Program-made: the position numbers and the translations under genes
Shown: piece after piece, positions 1 to 8,787 of the stretch
Layout: each line of letters opens with the position of its first letter
Numbering within the stretch: position 1 is the first letter of the stretch
NCBI GenBank assembly: GCA_003164655.1
Contig: PLTW01000108.1
Coordinates: 165 to 23,751 of the forward strand
Source of the DNA: Actinomycetota bacterium
GTDB taxonomy: Bacteria > Actinomycetota > Thermoleophilia > UBA2241
DNA: 23,587 nucleotides
Reading direction: 5' to 3'
The notes under the pieces: generated by a model
The model's database searches: none
Seen by the model: only the letters and a program-made list of their open reading frames with translations
What the model was told of the DNA's origin: nothing

Positions 1-341
1 TTCATCCGCAGACGCTGCGCCTCTACGAGCGCCGCGGGCTCGTGCAACCGCAGCGCTCGGCCAAGAACACGCGACTGTACTCGCTGGCCGACGTCGACCG
101 GTTGCAGCGCATCCAGGAGCTGACCGAGCTCGGTCTCAACCTGGCCGGTGTCGAGCGCGTGCTCGCACTCGAAAGCCAGATGGCGCTCATGCGCGCCCAG
201 ATGGACCTCCTCGAAGCCGAGCTGGCCCGCGCCGCCGACGACCTGCGCGACCGGGTGCGCCAGGTGGAGCGCTCTCTGCGCCACGACCTGGTGCCGGCGA
301 GCCACATGGCTGTCGTGCGCATCGGCAAGCGCCGCCGCTGA
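1..341 (+). CDS. hspR: HspR-like MerR-family heat-shock repressor (5' truncated by window)
   Basis: The reading frame is open from base 3 and ends in TGA; the start lies before the window. The visible residues begin HPQTLRLYERRGLV, the recognition-helix and wing part of a MerR-type winged helix. They continue with NTRLYSLADVDRLQRIQEL and GLNLAGVERVLALE, which is typical of HspR, and then a coiled-coil dimerisation segment. HspR in Actinobacteria represses chaperone genes (dnaK, clpB) by binding HAIR inverted repeats, with DnaK as co-repressor. Here it sits 37 bases upstream of clpC on the same strand, so it probably closes a dnaK-grpE-dnaJ-hspR type operon or forms an hspR-clpC unit. No complete HAIR site is visible in the window. 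The family call is firm; the operon content upstream is inferred. Confidence 0.88.
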   Translation, partial: HPQTLRLYERRGLVQPQRSAKNTRLYSLADVDRLQRIQELTELGLNLAGVERVLALESQMALMRAQMDLLEAELARAADDLRDRVRQVERSLRHDLVPASHMAVVRIGKRRR

Positions 342-378
342 CGATCACCCCACGAACCAACGCTGCAAGGATGACGAT

Positions 379-2811
<2,433 letters not shown>

Positions 2812-2896
2812 AGGGCGCGCCGGTCGCGGCGTGCCGGGGTCGCGACTCCGGGCGCCGGCTGCGGCTCGGCGGGCGCCGGCCGCGGCGCACCGGGTG

Positions 2897-2926
2897 TTGG
2901 CCGGCGCTCGCGCTATGACCTATAGT
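2897..2926 (+). promoter_or_regulatory. Candidate sigma70-type promoter for a leaderless transcript
   Basis: TTGGCC at 2897-2902, an 18-base spacer, then TATAGT at 2921-2926. The expected transcription start, 6-7 bases downstream, falls at or next to the ATG at 2933. The mRNA would therefore be leaderless, in line with the lack of a Shine-Dalgarno sequence. Confidence 0.55.
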
Positions 2927-2932
2927 GGCGGC

Positions 2933-3130
2933 ATGGCACGAATGCGCGCCCTGTTTGTCGGCAGCGTCCTGGGCGGCGCCCTGAGCGCCGTTCTGGCGCG
3001 CCGTCTGAACGATTTGCGCAACCGCCGGCTTCTCGCCGCGCGTCGCGACCGCACGCTGGCGGCCTTCGGCGGCGCGCCTTGTACTCAAGAATCCTGCGCC
3101 ACGGGCGACAAAGAGACCGTAGACGAATGA
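2933..3130 (+). CDS. Small hydrophobic-N-terminus protein, function unknown
   Basis: A 65-residue protein. Residues about 5-23 form a Gly/Ala-rich hydrophobic segment (ALFVGSVLGGALSAVLA) like the single membrane anchor of YtxH-type small proteins. A basic stretch rich in Arg follows (RRLNDLRNRRLLAARR), then a polar tail with two cysteines (APCTQESC) and an acidic end. I do not recognise a specific family. The ATG at 2933 is chosen because a good -10 box ends 6 bases before it; a second in-frame ATG at 2942 is possible. The basic stretch after the hydrophobic helix predicts the N-terminus outside and the tail in the cytoplasm. The next gene starts 70 bases later on the same strand. Confidence 0.6.
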   Translation: MARMRALFVGSVLGGALSAVLARRLNDLRNRRLLAARRDRTLAAFGGAPCTQESCATGDKETVDE

Positions 3131-3200
3131 CAGACCGGCGGTCGCCGGCGCCGAGCGGTCACGCGGCTGCCCGGATCCGTCTCGGAGTGAGGAGTGCGCC

Positions 3201-3590
3201 GTGGAGTTCTTTCTGTTCGATGAGGAGAAGAACGTGGACGACGACCAGGTGATCGTGCGGACGGGCGATCTCGAGCACGAGTTCAAGGTCGAGATCGGTT
3301 TCCTCGAGCTCGAGGTGGTCGCCTACATCGGCGGCCTCAAGATAGTGGGCTATGCCCACTTCAGTCACGGCGGCCGCTCGACGATGCGCCGTTCGTCCGA
3401 CCATCTGCGCCATATCACCGACCCCAAGCTGACGCTGTCCAAGGCCAGCATCTACCGCGCCGAAAGCGACGAGCCGATCGAGACCGTGCCCTTCGTCGTG
3501 ATCAATCTCGACCGAGTCGACGTCATCTACGCGCGCGACGCTGCGCCCGAAGGCGAGGGCAAGGCCGACGACGCGCCGGCCGGCGCCTAG
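3201..3590 (+). CDS. Conserved hypothetical protein (DUF6812-like)
   Basis: A 129-residue acidic protein starting at GTG 3201, with GAGGAG 6 bases upstream. It looks soluble: alternating hydrophobic strands (VEIGFLELEVVAYIGGLKIVGYAHF) suggest a beta-rich core, followed by a DHLRHITDPKLTLSKASIYR segment and a C-terminal VPFVVINLDRVDVIYARD strand pair. The last 20 residues are low-complexity Glu/Gly/Ala. The pattern resembles small uncharacterised actinobacterial proteins grouped as DUF6812, but this is recognition from memory. It ends in TAG with no backup stop nearby in frame. The MBL-fold gene starts 13 bases later, so the two are probably cotranscribed. Confidence 0.7.
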   Translation: MEFFLFDEEKNVDDDQVIVRTGDLEHEFKVEIGFLELEVVAYIGGLKIVGYAHFSHGGRSTMRRSSDHLRHITDPKLTLSKASIYRAESDEPIETVPFVVINLDRVDVIYARDAAPEGEGKADDAPAGA

Positions 3591-3603
3591 GCGGGGAGGG
3601 GCG

Positions 3604-4302
3604 ATGTATGCGGTCGACGTTCTGCTGCCCACCGCGCGCTTTGCCTTCTGGGTCGACGGCGGTCGCGTCGAGGTCATGCCGGAGCACCGCTCGCCCGAGG
3701 GCTACGTAGGCTACGAGAAGCTCGCCGCCGAACGTCAGGTGGTCGGCATGACGACCTTTCCCAACACCGTGCTGCTGCGCGGGCCCAGGACCATCCTGGT
3801 CGACCCCGGCATGCACCTGCAAAACCAGCCGGTCGTCAAGGCGCTGGCGGCCCTCGGGGTGAGCGTCGACGACCTCGACTTCATCGCCCTTACCCACGCC
3901 CACTTCGATCACGCCGGTGCTTGCGCCGACGTACCCGGTCAGGTAGTCGTTCACGAGCTCGAGCTCGACGACCCCGACCGGCCGATGGTGGCCGGTATTC
4001 TGCCGCGCGAGCGGCTGCGGCTGCTGTCGGGCGACGAGGGCGAGCTCGCGCCGGGCATCACCTGGGTGCGCACGCCGGGCCACACCGAGGGCGGCGTCTG
4101 CTTCAGGGTCGAGACCGGCGAGGGCCTCACGGTGCTCGCCGGCGACACCATCGGGCCGTCGCGTGACGACTATGAGCGGGTCGCGGCCGGCGTCGACGCG
4201 GGGTGCGACCCCATCCTCGCGGCATCCTGGCGGGCGATCGCGTCGTGGGGCGCGGCGCGCATCATCGCCGGGCATGTGCCGCCCTTCGTCACCGATCCGT
4301 AG
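3604..4302 (+). CDS. Metallo-beta-lactamase-fold hydrolase
   Basis: A 232-residue MBL-fold protein. The metal-binding motif THAHFDHAG gives H98, H100, D102 and H103; H160 (TPGHTEGG), D181 (AGDTIGP) and H224 (IAGHVPP) complete the usual two-metal site. There is no lactamase signal peptide. The domain is cytoplasmic and similar in plan to glyoxalase-II, lactonase and general hydrolase members, so the substrate cannot be told. The ATG at 3604 is preceded by a strong purine-rich GGGGAGGGG. The gene follows the hypothetical protein by 13 bases and ends in TAG; the same frame stays open for a long way beyond that TAG, a common effect of high GC. Confidence 0.9.
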   Translation: MYAVDVLLPTARFAFWVDGGRVEVMPEHRSPEGYVGYEKLAAERQVVGMTTFPNTVLLRGPRTILVDPGMHLQNQPVVKALAALGVSVDDLDFIALTHAHFDHAGACADVPGQVVVHELELDDPDRPMVAGILPRERLRLLSGDEGELAPGITWVRTPGHTEGGVCFRVETGEGLTVLAGDTIGPSRDDYERVAAGVDAGCDPILAASWRAIASWGAARIIAGHVPPFVTDP

Positions 4303-4340
4303 GCGGCGGCGCTCGAACCGACCGTGTGGCGGCCCTGTGC

Positions 4341-4346
4341 TAGACT
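4341..4346 (+). promoter_or_regulatory. Candidate -10 box (TAGACT) for the fmdB-like gene
   Basis: TAGACT lies 39 bases upstream of the TTG start in the gap after the MBL-fold gene. The same hexamer serves the tRNA-Thr promoter in this window. The -35 region is poor, so the call is tentative. Confidence 0.35.
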
Positions 4347-4385
4347 GAAAAGCCGAGCCCAGACGAAGCCCAGGAGAGCAGGCCC

Positions 4386-4811
4386 TTGCCGATCTACGAG
4401 TACCGCTGCGACGTGTGCGGTCACACCCTCGAGGTCTTTCAGAAGTTCTCAGACGAGCCGCTCGAGAGCTGCGAGGTCTGCGGCGGCCACGTCGCCAAGG
4501 TGCTGCACCCGGTCGCCATCCACTTCAAGGGTTCGGGTTTCTACACGACCGACTACGGTCGCGGGTCCTCCAAGGCGCGCGCCAACGACGCCGGCGCCAA
4601 GGCCGACGCCGGCGCCAAGGCCGACGCCGACGCCAAGTCCGGAGCCGACGCCAAGTCCGCGGGCAAGCCCGACGGCGACGCCAAGTCCGACAGCGCGACC
4701 GCCGGCCAGTCCAAGGCCAAGGCGGCCGGCAACGGCGGCAGCGCCAAGCACGGCGAAGTCGCGGGCGGCGACGCCGCCGCCCGCCGCCCGAGCAGCGGCA
4801 AGGCCGGCTAG
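4386..4811 (+). CDS. FmdB-family zinc-ribbon protein with Ala/Lys/Asp repeat tail
   Basis: A 141-residue protein starting at TTG 4386, with AGGAGAG 7 bases upstream. The N-terminus PIYEYRCDVCGHTLEVFQKFSD with C8, C11, C29 and C32 is the FmdB/CxxC_CxxC regulatory zinc ribbon, followed by the usual short beta segment (VLHPVAIHFKGSGFYTTDYG). Proteins of this family are small and mostly of unproven role; the founding member was linked to amide-regulated gene expression in a methylotroph. From residue 68 the chain becomes a hydrophilic repeat of about six residues (DAGAKA, DADAKS, GADAKS), much longer than the tail of a usual 70-110 residue FmdB protein. It ends in TAG. The function of the tail is unknown. 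Confidence 0.85.
   Translation: MPIYEYRCDVCGHTLEVFQKFSDEPLESCEVCGGHVAKVLHPVAIHFKGSGFYTTDYGRGSSKARANDAGAKADAGAKADADAKSGADAKSAGKPDGDAKSDSATAGQSKAKAAGNGGSAKHGEVAGGDAAARRPSSGKAG
4587..4688 (+). repeat. 18-bp coding tandem repeat in the fmdB-like tail
   Basis: Four contiguous 18-base units (4587-4604, 4605-4622, 4623-4640, 4641-4658) and a fifth at 4671-4688 after a 12-base interruption. The first two units are identical and the others differ at a few bases. They encode six-residue repeats such as DAGAKA and DADAKS at residues 68-101. Confidence 0.9.
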
Positions 4812-4831
4812 GCCGGCCGGGGCAGGGGGCC

Positions 4832-6178
4832 ATGCCGGGCCACGACGACGAGAGCGCAGCCGAGCGGCGCACGACCGCGCGCATCGCCCGGCAGGCGCGC
4901 ACCAACCTGCGCAACCTGGTGAGCGACGACACGCTCGCTCTGCCGTCGCTCAGCGTCATCGCCGACGGCATGCGCCTCGAGCTCGAGAAGCGCGGCGAGG
5001 TGGCCATTCTCTACGTCGGGCTCAAGCGCTACGGCCGCCTCGAGCGGGTGTTCGGCTGGCAGGTGACATCCGACGTGCTCGACGCCTGCTCGAGCATCCT
5101 CCGGGAGATGGTGGGTACCTCGCTGCGCAGGCTCGACGTACTGGCCGACTTCACCCTGTCCGACAACGCCTTCATCGTCGTGCTCTCGCCGCCGCGCCGG
5201 GCCAGGGAGATCTCGCGCGACGACCTCACGGCCATCAGCCGGCGCGTCTACGAGCGCCTGCAGTCGATGCTCCTGAACGACCTCGCGCCGGGCGTCTTCG
5301 ACCGGGTCCATCCGTTCGTCACGGTCGCTGTGTTGCAGGCCGGCGCCGACCTTACGTTCGAGCAGTCGCTGCAGAACGGCGTCGCGGCGGCCATGCAGGC
5401 CGCCGAACGCGAGTGGCTGGTCTACGACGACGAGCTCGAACGCACGCTGGCCGACGCGGTCGCCAGCCACAGTCTGGAGCCGCTGTTCGAGGCGGTCGTC
5501 GACGTCGCCGAGCGCCGGGTGCTCGGCTACCACACCGCCATACGCGGACCGTTCTACTCGCCGCTGCGCCTGCCCGATGTGCTCGACGAGGTCGCGCGGC
5601 GCTCAGCGCTGTTGCCCAGCTACGGCATCGAGACGCGCGAGCTGGCGGTCACCAAGGCGGTCGGCCTGGCCCCCGACGAGCTGCTCGTGCTGAGCTGCGA
5701 GTCGGTCGAGCTGCCCGCCGCGGCGGTGCTCGCCCTGAGCGAGCTCTACTCGTTGAACAAGGCGCTGGTGCCCCAGCACGTGGTCTTCGAGGTGCAGGTC
5801 GCCGATCTCGCCGCCAACGCCGCGTCGGCGCTGCGCGTGCTCGGGCCGGTGCACGAGATGGGCTTTCCGGTCTGTGTGGCCGGGGTGGGCGGCGGCCTGA
5901 CCGCCTTCGATCTGATCGCCCGGGCGCAGCCCGACTACCTGTCCCTCGATCCGGTGATCAGCGTGGGCGCTGCCGGCGACCCCACGCTGGTCGACGTCGT
6001 GCAGCTGCTGCTGCGCTTTGCCGCCCGGATCGACGCGCGCCTGATCGCCCCCGAGGTCGCCGACGCCCGGCAGCTGAAGGTCCTGCGGGGTGTCGGGGTC
6101 GAGCTCATGAGCGGCGAGGTCTTCGCCCGGCCGGACACGCGGCTGCCCAAGGTGGGGATCGCCAAACTGCCGGCCTGA
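4832..6178 (+). CDS. Degenerate GGDEF/EAL-like tandem protein (predicted catalytically inactive)
   Basis: A 448-residue soluble protein from ATG 4832, which follows a G-rich Shine-Dalgarno stretch 20 bases after the fmdB-like stop. Residues about 30-190 have the layout of a GGDEF domain, but the signature region reads DFTLSDNAF near 110-113 and lacks GG[DE]EF. Residues about 213-448 follow an EAL domain: the EAL motif position reads HTAIRG (near 234), the DDFG position reads AGVGGG, but QPDYLSLDPVIS and the C-terminal GVELMSGEVFARP match the EAL scaffold. Both active sites look lost, so this may be a c-di-GMP sensor, a protein-protein adaptor or an enzyme regulator. A functional diguanylate cyclase lies just downstream on the other strand. 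The fold assignment is by pattern and moderately sure. Confidence 0.72.
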   Translation: MPGHDDESAAERRTTARIARQARTNLRNLVSDDTLALPSLSVIADGMRLELEKRGEVAILYVGLKRYGRLERVFGWQVTSDVLDACSSILREMVGTSLRRLDVLADFTLSDNAFIVVLSPPRRAREISRDDLTAISRRVYERLQSMLLNDLAPGVFDRVHPFVTVAVLQAGADLTFEQSLQNGVAAAMQAAEREWLVYDDELERTLADAVASHSLEPLFEAVVDVAERRVLGYHTAIRGPFYSPLRLPDVLDEVARRSALLPSYGIETRELAVTKAVGLAPDELLVLSCESVELPAAAVLALSELYSLNKALVPQHVVFEVQVADLAANAASALRVLGPVHEMGFPVCVAGVGGGLTAFDLIARAQPDYLSLDPVISVGAAGDPTLVDVVQLLLRFAARIDARLIAPEVADARQLKVLRGVGVELMSGEVFARPDTRLPKVGIAKLPA

Positions 6179-6203
6179 GGACGGCGCGCGACACGCCCGA
6201 CGA

Positions 6204-7106
6204 TCAGGCGGAGAGCGTGGCCGTGAGGTCTTCGGGGAGCTCGGCGCCGGGGTGCATCGTCACCCGGTTACGGCCGGCGCGCTTCGACTCGTACAACGCC
6301 TGGTCGGCGTGCTCGATCAGGAGCGTGTCGTCGGGCGAGGCGGCGCCGTAGGTCGCCACGCCGGCGCTGGCCGTGACGTAGGCGACCTCGCCGCCGCGCA
6401 GCTCGACGGCGACGGTCTCGATCGCCCGGCGCACGCGCTCGGCGAGCTCCATGCCGTCGCGGGCGTCGCCGCTGATCAGCAGGGCGAACTCCTCGCCCCC
6501 GTAGCGCGCCGCCATGTCGGCCTCGCGGACGACCGCCTGCAACGTGGCGCCGACGCGCCGCAGCAGGTCGTTGCCGGCCTCGTGGCCGTGCCGGTCGTTG
6601 AAGCGCTTGAAGTGATCGAGGTCGAACATGATCAGGGTGAGCTCGCCGCCGTAGCGGTTGGCCTTGGTCACCTCGTAGTGCAGGTAATCGACGAACGTGC
6701 CGTAGTTGTACAGGCCGGTCAGGCGGTCGGTCAGCGACGACGCGGCGAGCACGCCGTGCCGCAGGTGCTGGTCGCGCTGCACTCGCCCCAGGATGAGTCC
6801 GGCGAGGCTGAAGGCCGCGAGGCCGACGATCGCCTGGCGTGTGGTTGCCGGGTCGACCGGCTGTCGCACGACGAAGGAGACGACGAAGAAGCCCCCGACC
6901 CAGCCGGCCACCAGAAGGCTGCCCAGCTCAAAAAAGAACACCGCCCCGAGCAGCAGGGGAAAGATGAACAGTGGCCACAGATACAGCAGGCCGGAGGCCA
7001 GCAGCACGGTGGAGACGACAACGAGCACAGAGGCGAGGGCGACGACACGACGAATCGTGACTCGCCGTCCGGCGAGGTCGGGGTGAAAGGTCATGTTCTG
7101 GCGCAC
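6204..7106 (-). CDS. Membrane-anchored diguanylate cyclase (GGDEF)
   Basis: A 300-residue protein. Residues about 18-108 hold four to five hydrophobic helices (LASVLVVVSTVLLASGLLYL, WPLFIFPLLLGAVFFF and others), then a short linker and a full GGDEF domain from SSLTDRLTGLYN (about 123-133). GGEEF at 203-207 is intact. The upstream FDLDHFKRFND metal and substrate motif is also intact, and an inhibitory RxxD I-site (R194-D197) lies exactly five residues before the signature. It should make c-di-GMP from two GTP at the inner face of the membrane, with product inhibition. GTG 7106 has GGAG nine bases upstream; ATG 7094 is an alternative. It converges with the degenerate GGDEF/EAL gene and diverges from surE. 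Confidence 0.92.
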   Translation of the reverse strand: MRQNMTFHPDLAGRRVTIRRVVALASVLVVVSTVLLASGLLYLWPLFIFPLLLGAVFFFELGSLLVAGWVGGFFVVSFVVRQPVDPATTRQAIVGLAAFSLAGLILGRVQRDQHLRHGVLAASSLTDRLTGLYNYGTFVDYLHYEVTKANRYGGELTLIMFDLDHFKRFNDRHGHEAGNDLLRRVGATLQAVVREADMAARYGGEEFALLISGDARDGMELAERVRRAIETVAVELRGGEVAYVTASAGVATYGAASPDDTLLIEHADQALYESKRAGRNRVTMHPGAELPEDLTATLSA

Positions 7107-7164
7107 GTGGGCTCGCTCCGGGCCGGTTCAACATACCTACGACGCGCGACGGCGGGCTCCTTCA

Positions 7165-7190
7165 CGGTGTTGTCAATTCTGGCGACACCG
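7165..7190. promoter_or_regulatory. Inverted repeat in the surE / diguanylate cyclase divergent region
   Basis: Two 10-base arms, 7165-7174 and 7181-7190, separated by AATTCT. As RNA all ten positions pair, two of them as G-U. The repeat overlaps the likely -35 area of surE, so it may be an operator. No regulator can be named. Confidence 0.4.
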
Positions 7191-7200
7191 GACGGTGCAG

Positions 7201-7206
7201 TAGAAT
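7201..7206 (+). promoter_or_regulatory. -10 box (TAGAAT) for the surE operon
   Basis: TAGAAT lies 10 bases before the surE ATG at 7217, with a weak TTCTGG 18 bases upstream. The transcript leader would be only about 4-5 bases, so surE may be almost leaderless; only a weak AGG precedes its ATG. Confidence 0.5.
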
Positions 7207-7216
7207 CGCAGGCACG

Positions 7217-8062
7217 ATGACCCATATCCTGCTGACCAACGACGACGGCATCGACGCGCCCGGCCTGGCGGCGCTGCGCCGCGCGCTCGAGCCGCTGGGC
7301 ACGGTGCTGACGCTGGCGCCCGACGGCAACCGCAGCGCGATCGCGCGCGGCATCACCATCGATCGCCCTCTGCACGCCCGCGAGTCCGTGTTCGGCGACG
7401 GTTTCTCCGGCTTTTCGCTCGACGGCACGCCGGCCGACTGCGTGCGGGCGGCCGCCCTTGGGTTCTTCGGCGAGCGTCCCGCGATCGTCGTGGCCGGCGC
7501 CAACACGGGCGCCAACCTGGGCGACGACGTCGCCTACTCGGGAACGGTGTCGGCGGCGCTCGAGGGCGCCCTGCTCGGCCTGCCGGCCGTGGCCGTCTCG
7601 GTCCAGGGTCGCCGGCCGCGGCACTTCGACGACGCCGCGACTCTGGCGGCGCCGATCGTCGCCCGCGTGCTGGCCGACGGGCTGCCTCGCGGTCTCGTGC
7701 TCAACGTCAACCTCCCCGACCTGGCGGCCGCTGGGGTGCGGGGCGTGCAGGTCACTCGGCTGGGCTGCGCCAGCGTCCACGAGCGGATCGTGCTGGAGAC
7801 CGGCGACGGCGCGATCAGGCGCTACACCATCGATAGCCAAGAACGCGACTGCCGCCACGAGGCGGGCACCGATTTCGCGGCGCTCGCCGCCGGGTACATC
7901 TCCATCACGCCGCTGCGCTTCGACCTGGTCGACCCGCGGGCGTTCGAGCTGCTCGAGGGCTGGAAGCTCAGCGCGGCCGTCGCCGCCGTGCTGCCCGCGG
8001 GCGCAACCGGGGCGACGGCGGCCGCCGCGGTCGAGGCCGAGCACGACGAGGTCTCGGGGTGA
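7217..8062 (+). CDS. surE: 5'/3'-nucleotidase SurE
   Basis: A 281-residue SurE, which removes phosphate from nucleoside monophosphates using a divalent metal. The N-terminus HILLTNDDGIDAPG carries the metal-binding D9-D10 pair; GNRSA and SGTVSAALEG are the other family motifs, and the GANTGANLGDDVAYSG segment supplies the conserved Asn. The C-terminal YISITPLRFDLVD strand is also typical. The last 30 residues are a low-complexity Ala-rich extension. Start at ATG 7217, near-leaderless behind TAGAAT. The stop overlaps the GTG start of the HAD gene (GTGA), so the three genes surE-HAD-ligA are translationally coupled. Confidence 0.95.
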   Translation: MTHILLTNDDGIDAPGLAALRRALEPLGTVLTLAPDGNRSAIARGITIDRPLHARESVFGDGFSGFSLDGTPADCVRAAALGFFGERPAIVVAGANTGANLGDDVAYSGTVSAALEGALLGLPAVAVSVQGRRPRHFDDAATLAAPIVARVLADGLPRGLVLNVNLPDLAAAGVRGVQVTRLGCASVHERIVLETGDGAIRRYTIDSQERDCRHEAGTDFAALAAGYISITPLRFDLVDPRAFELLEGWKLSAAVAAVLPAGATGATAAAAVEAEHDEVSG

Positions 8063-8787
8063 CCGGCTTCGAACCGATCATCCTGGATCTCGACGGCACG
8101 GTGGTCGATACGGTGGCGCTCATCCGCGCCTCGTTTCGTCACGCGTCGCGCGCCGTGCTGGGTGAGCAGCTGCCCGACGAGGTGCTGCTGGCCGGCGTCG
8201 GTCAGCCGCTGATGACGCAGATGCGGGCCCTGGACGCAGGTCGTGCGCAGGAGCTCTACGACGCCTACCGCGAGCACAACCACCGGGTCCACGACGAGAT
8301 GATCGCGGGCTTTGCGGGGATGGAGGCGGCGCTGGGCCGCCTGCGGGCGGCCCAGCGCCGCCTCGCCATCGTCACGTCCAAGAGCGCCGACACTACGGCC
8401 ATGGCGTTTCGCGCGGTGGGCCTGCGCGAGTACTTCGACGTGGTGGTCACGGCCAGCGACAGCGCCGCTCACAAGCCCTCCGCCGCGCCGCTGCTGCTGG
8501 CTCTCGAACGGCTGGGTGCAGCCCCGGAGCGCGCCGTCTATGTCGGCGACGCACCCGTCGATGTGGCCGCCGGCAAGGCGGCCGGGGTGGCGACGATCGC
8601 CGTGCTGTGGGGCGTCTTCTCGCGCGCCGCGCTGACCGCCGCCGCGCCCGACTTCATCGTCGCCACGCCGGCCGCCCTCGCCGACCTCTGCCTCGCCGGC
8701 GCGCTGCCCGTCGGCGCACCGCCCTCAGGCGCTCCGCCTGTCGGTGGGCTGCCGCCGGTCGGTGCGCCGACAGGAAGCGCGCCGTGA
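8059..8787 (+). CDS. HAD-superfamily phosphatase, phosphoglycolate phosphatase-like (Gph/PpaX group)
   Basis: A 242-residue HAD hydrolase with all four motifs. ILDLDGTVVD has nucleophile D10 and acid/base D12, IVTSKS is motif II, HKPSAAPLL supplies the motif III lysine, and VYVGDAPVDV is motif IV. A helical cap lies between about residues 18 and 85, as in Gph, PpaX and related phosphatases; the exact substrate is not certain. The start is GTG 8059, overlapping the surE stop by 4 bases. The last 26 residues are a Pro/Gly/Ala-rich tail (PVGAPPSGAPPVGG) not needed for the fold. The stop overlaps the ligA GTG in the same GTGA manner. Confidence 0.88.
   Translation: MTGFEPIILDLDGTVVDTVALIRASFRHASRAVLGEQLPDEVLLAGVGQPLMTQMRALDAGRAQELYDAYREHNHRVHDEMIAGFAGMEAALGRLRAAQRRLAIVTSKSADTTAMAFRAVGLREYFDVVVTASDSAAHKPSAAPLLLALERLGAAPERAVYVGDAPVDVAAGKAAGVATIAVLWGVFSRAALTAAAPDFIVATPAALADLCLAGALPVGAPPSGAPPVGGLPPVGAPTGSAP
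8710..8771 (+). repeat. 11-bp perfect inverted repeat at the HAD/ligA junction
   Basis: GTCGGCGCACC at 8710-8720 and its exact reverse complement GGTGCGCCGAC at 8761-8771 enclose 40 bases. The right arm stops immediately before the ligA ribosome-binding site AGGAAG (8772-8777). It encodes part of the Pro/Gly-rich tail of the HAD protein. Confidence 0.6.

Noticed and set aside
3083..3089. ACTCAAG half-site of the HspR HAIR operator
   Set aside because: The partner CTTGAGT arm at 7-base spacing is absent, and the site lies inside the small gene rather than upstream of a chaperone gene.
4324..6351. Very long Arg/Pro/Ala-rich plus-strand open frame across fmdB and the GGDEF/EAL-like gene
   Set aside because: Composition is that of a frame shadow in GC-rich DNA; the other frame has coherent domains and ribosome-binding sites.
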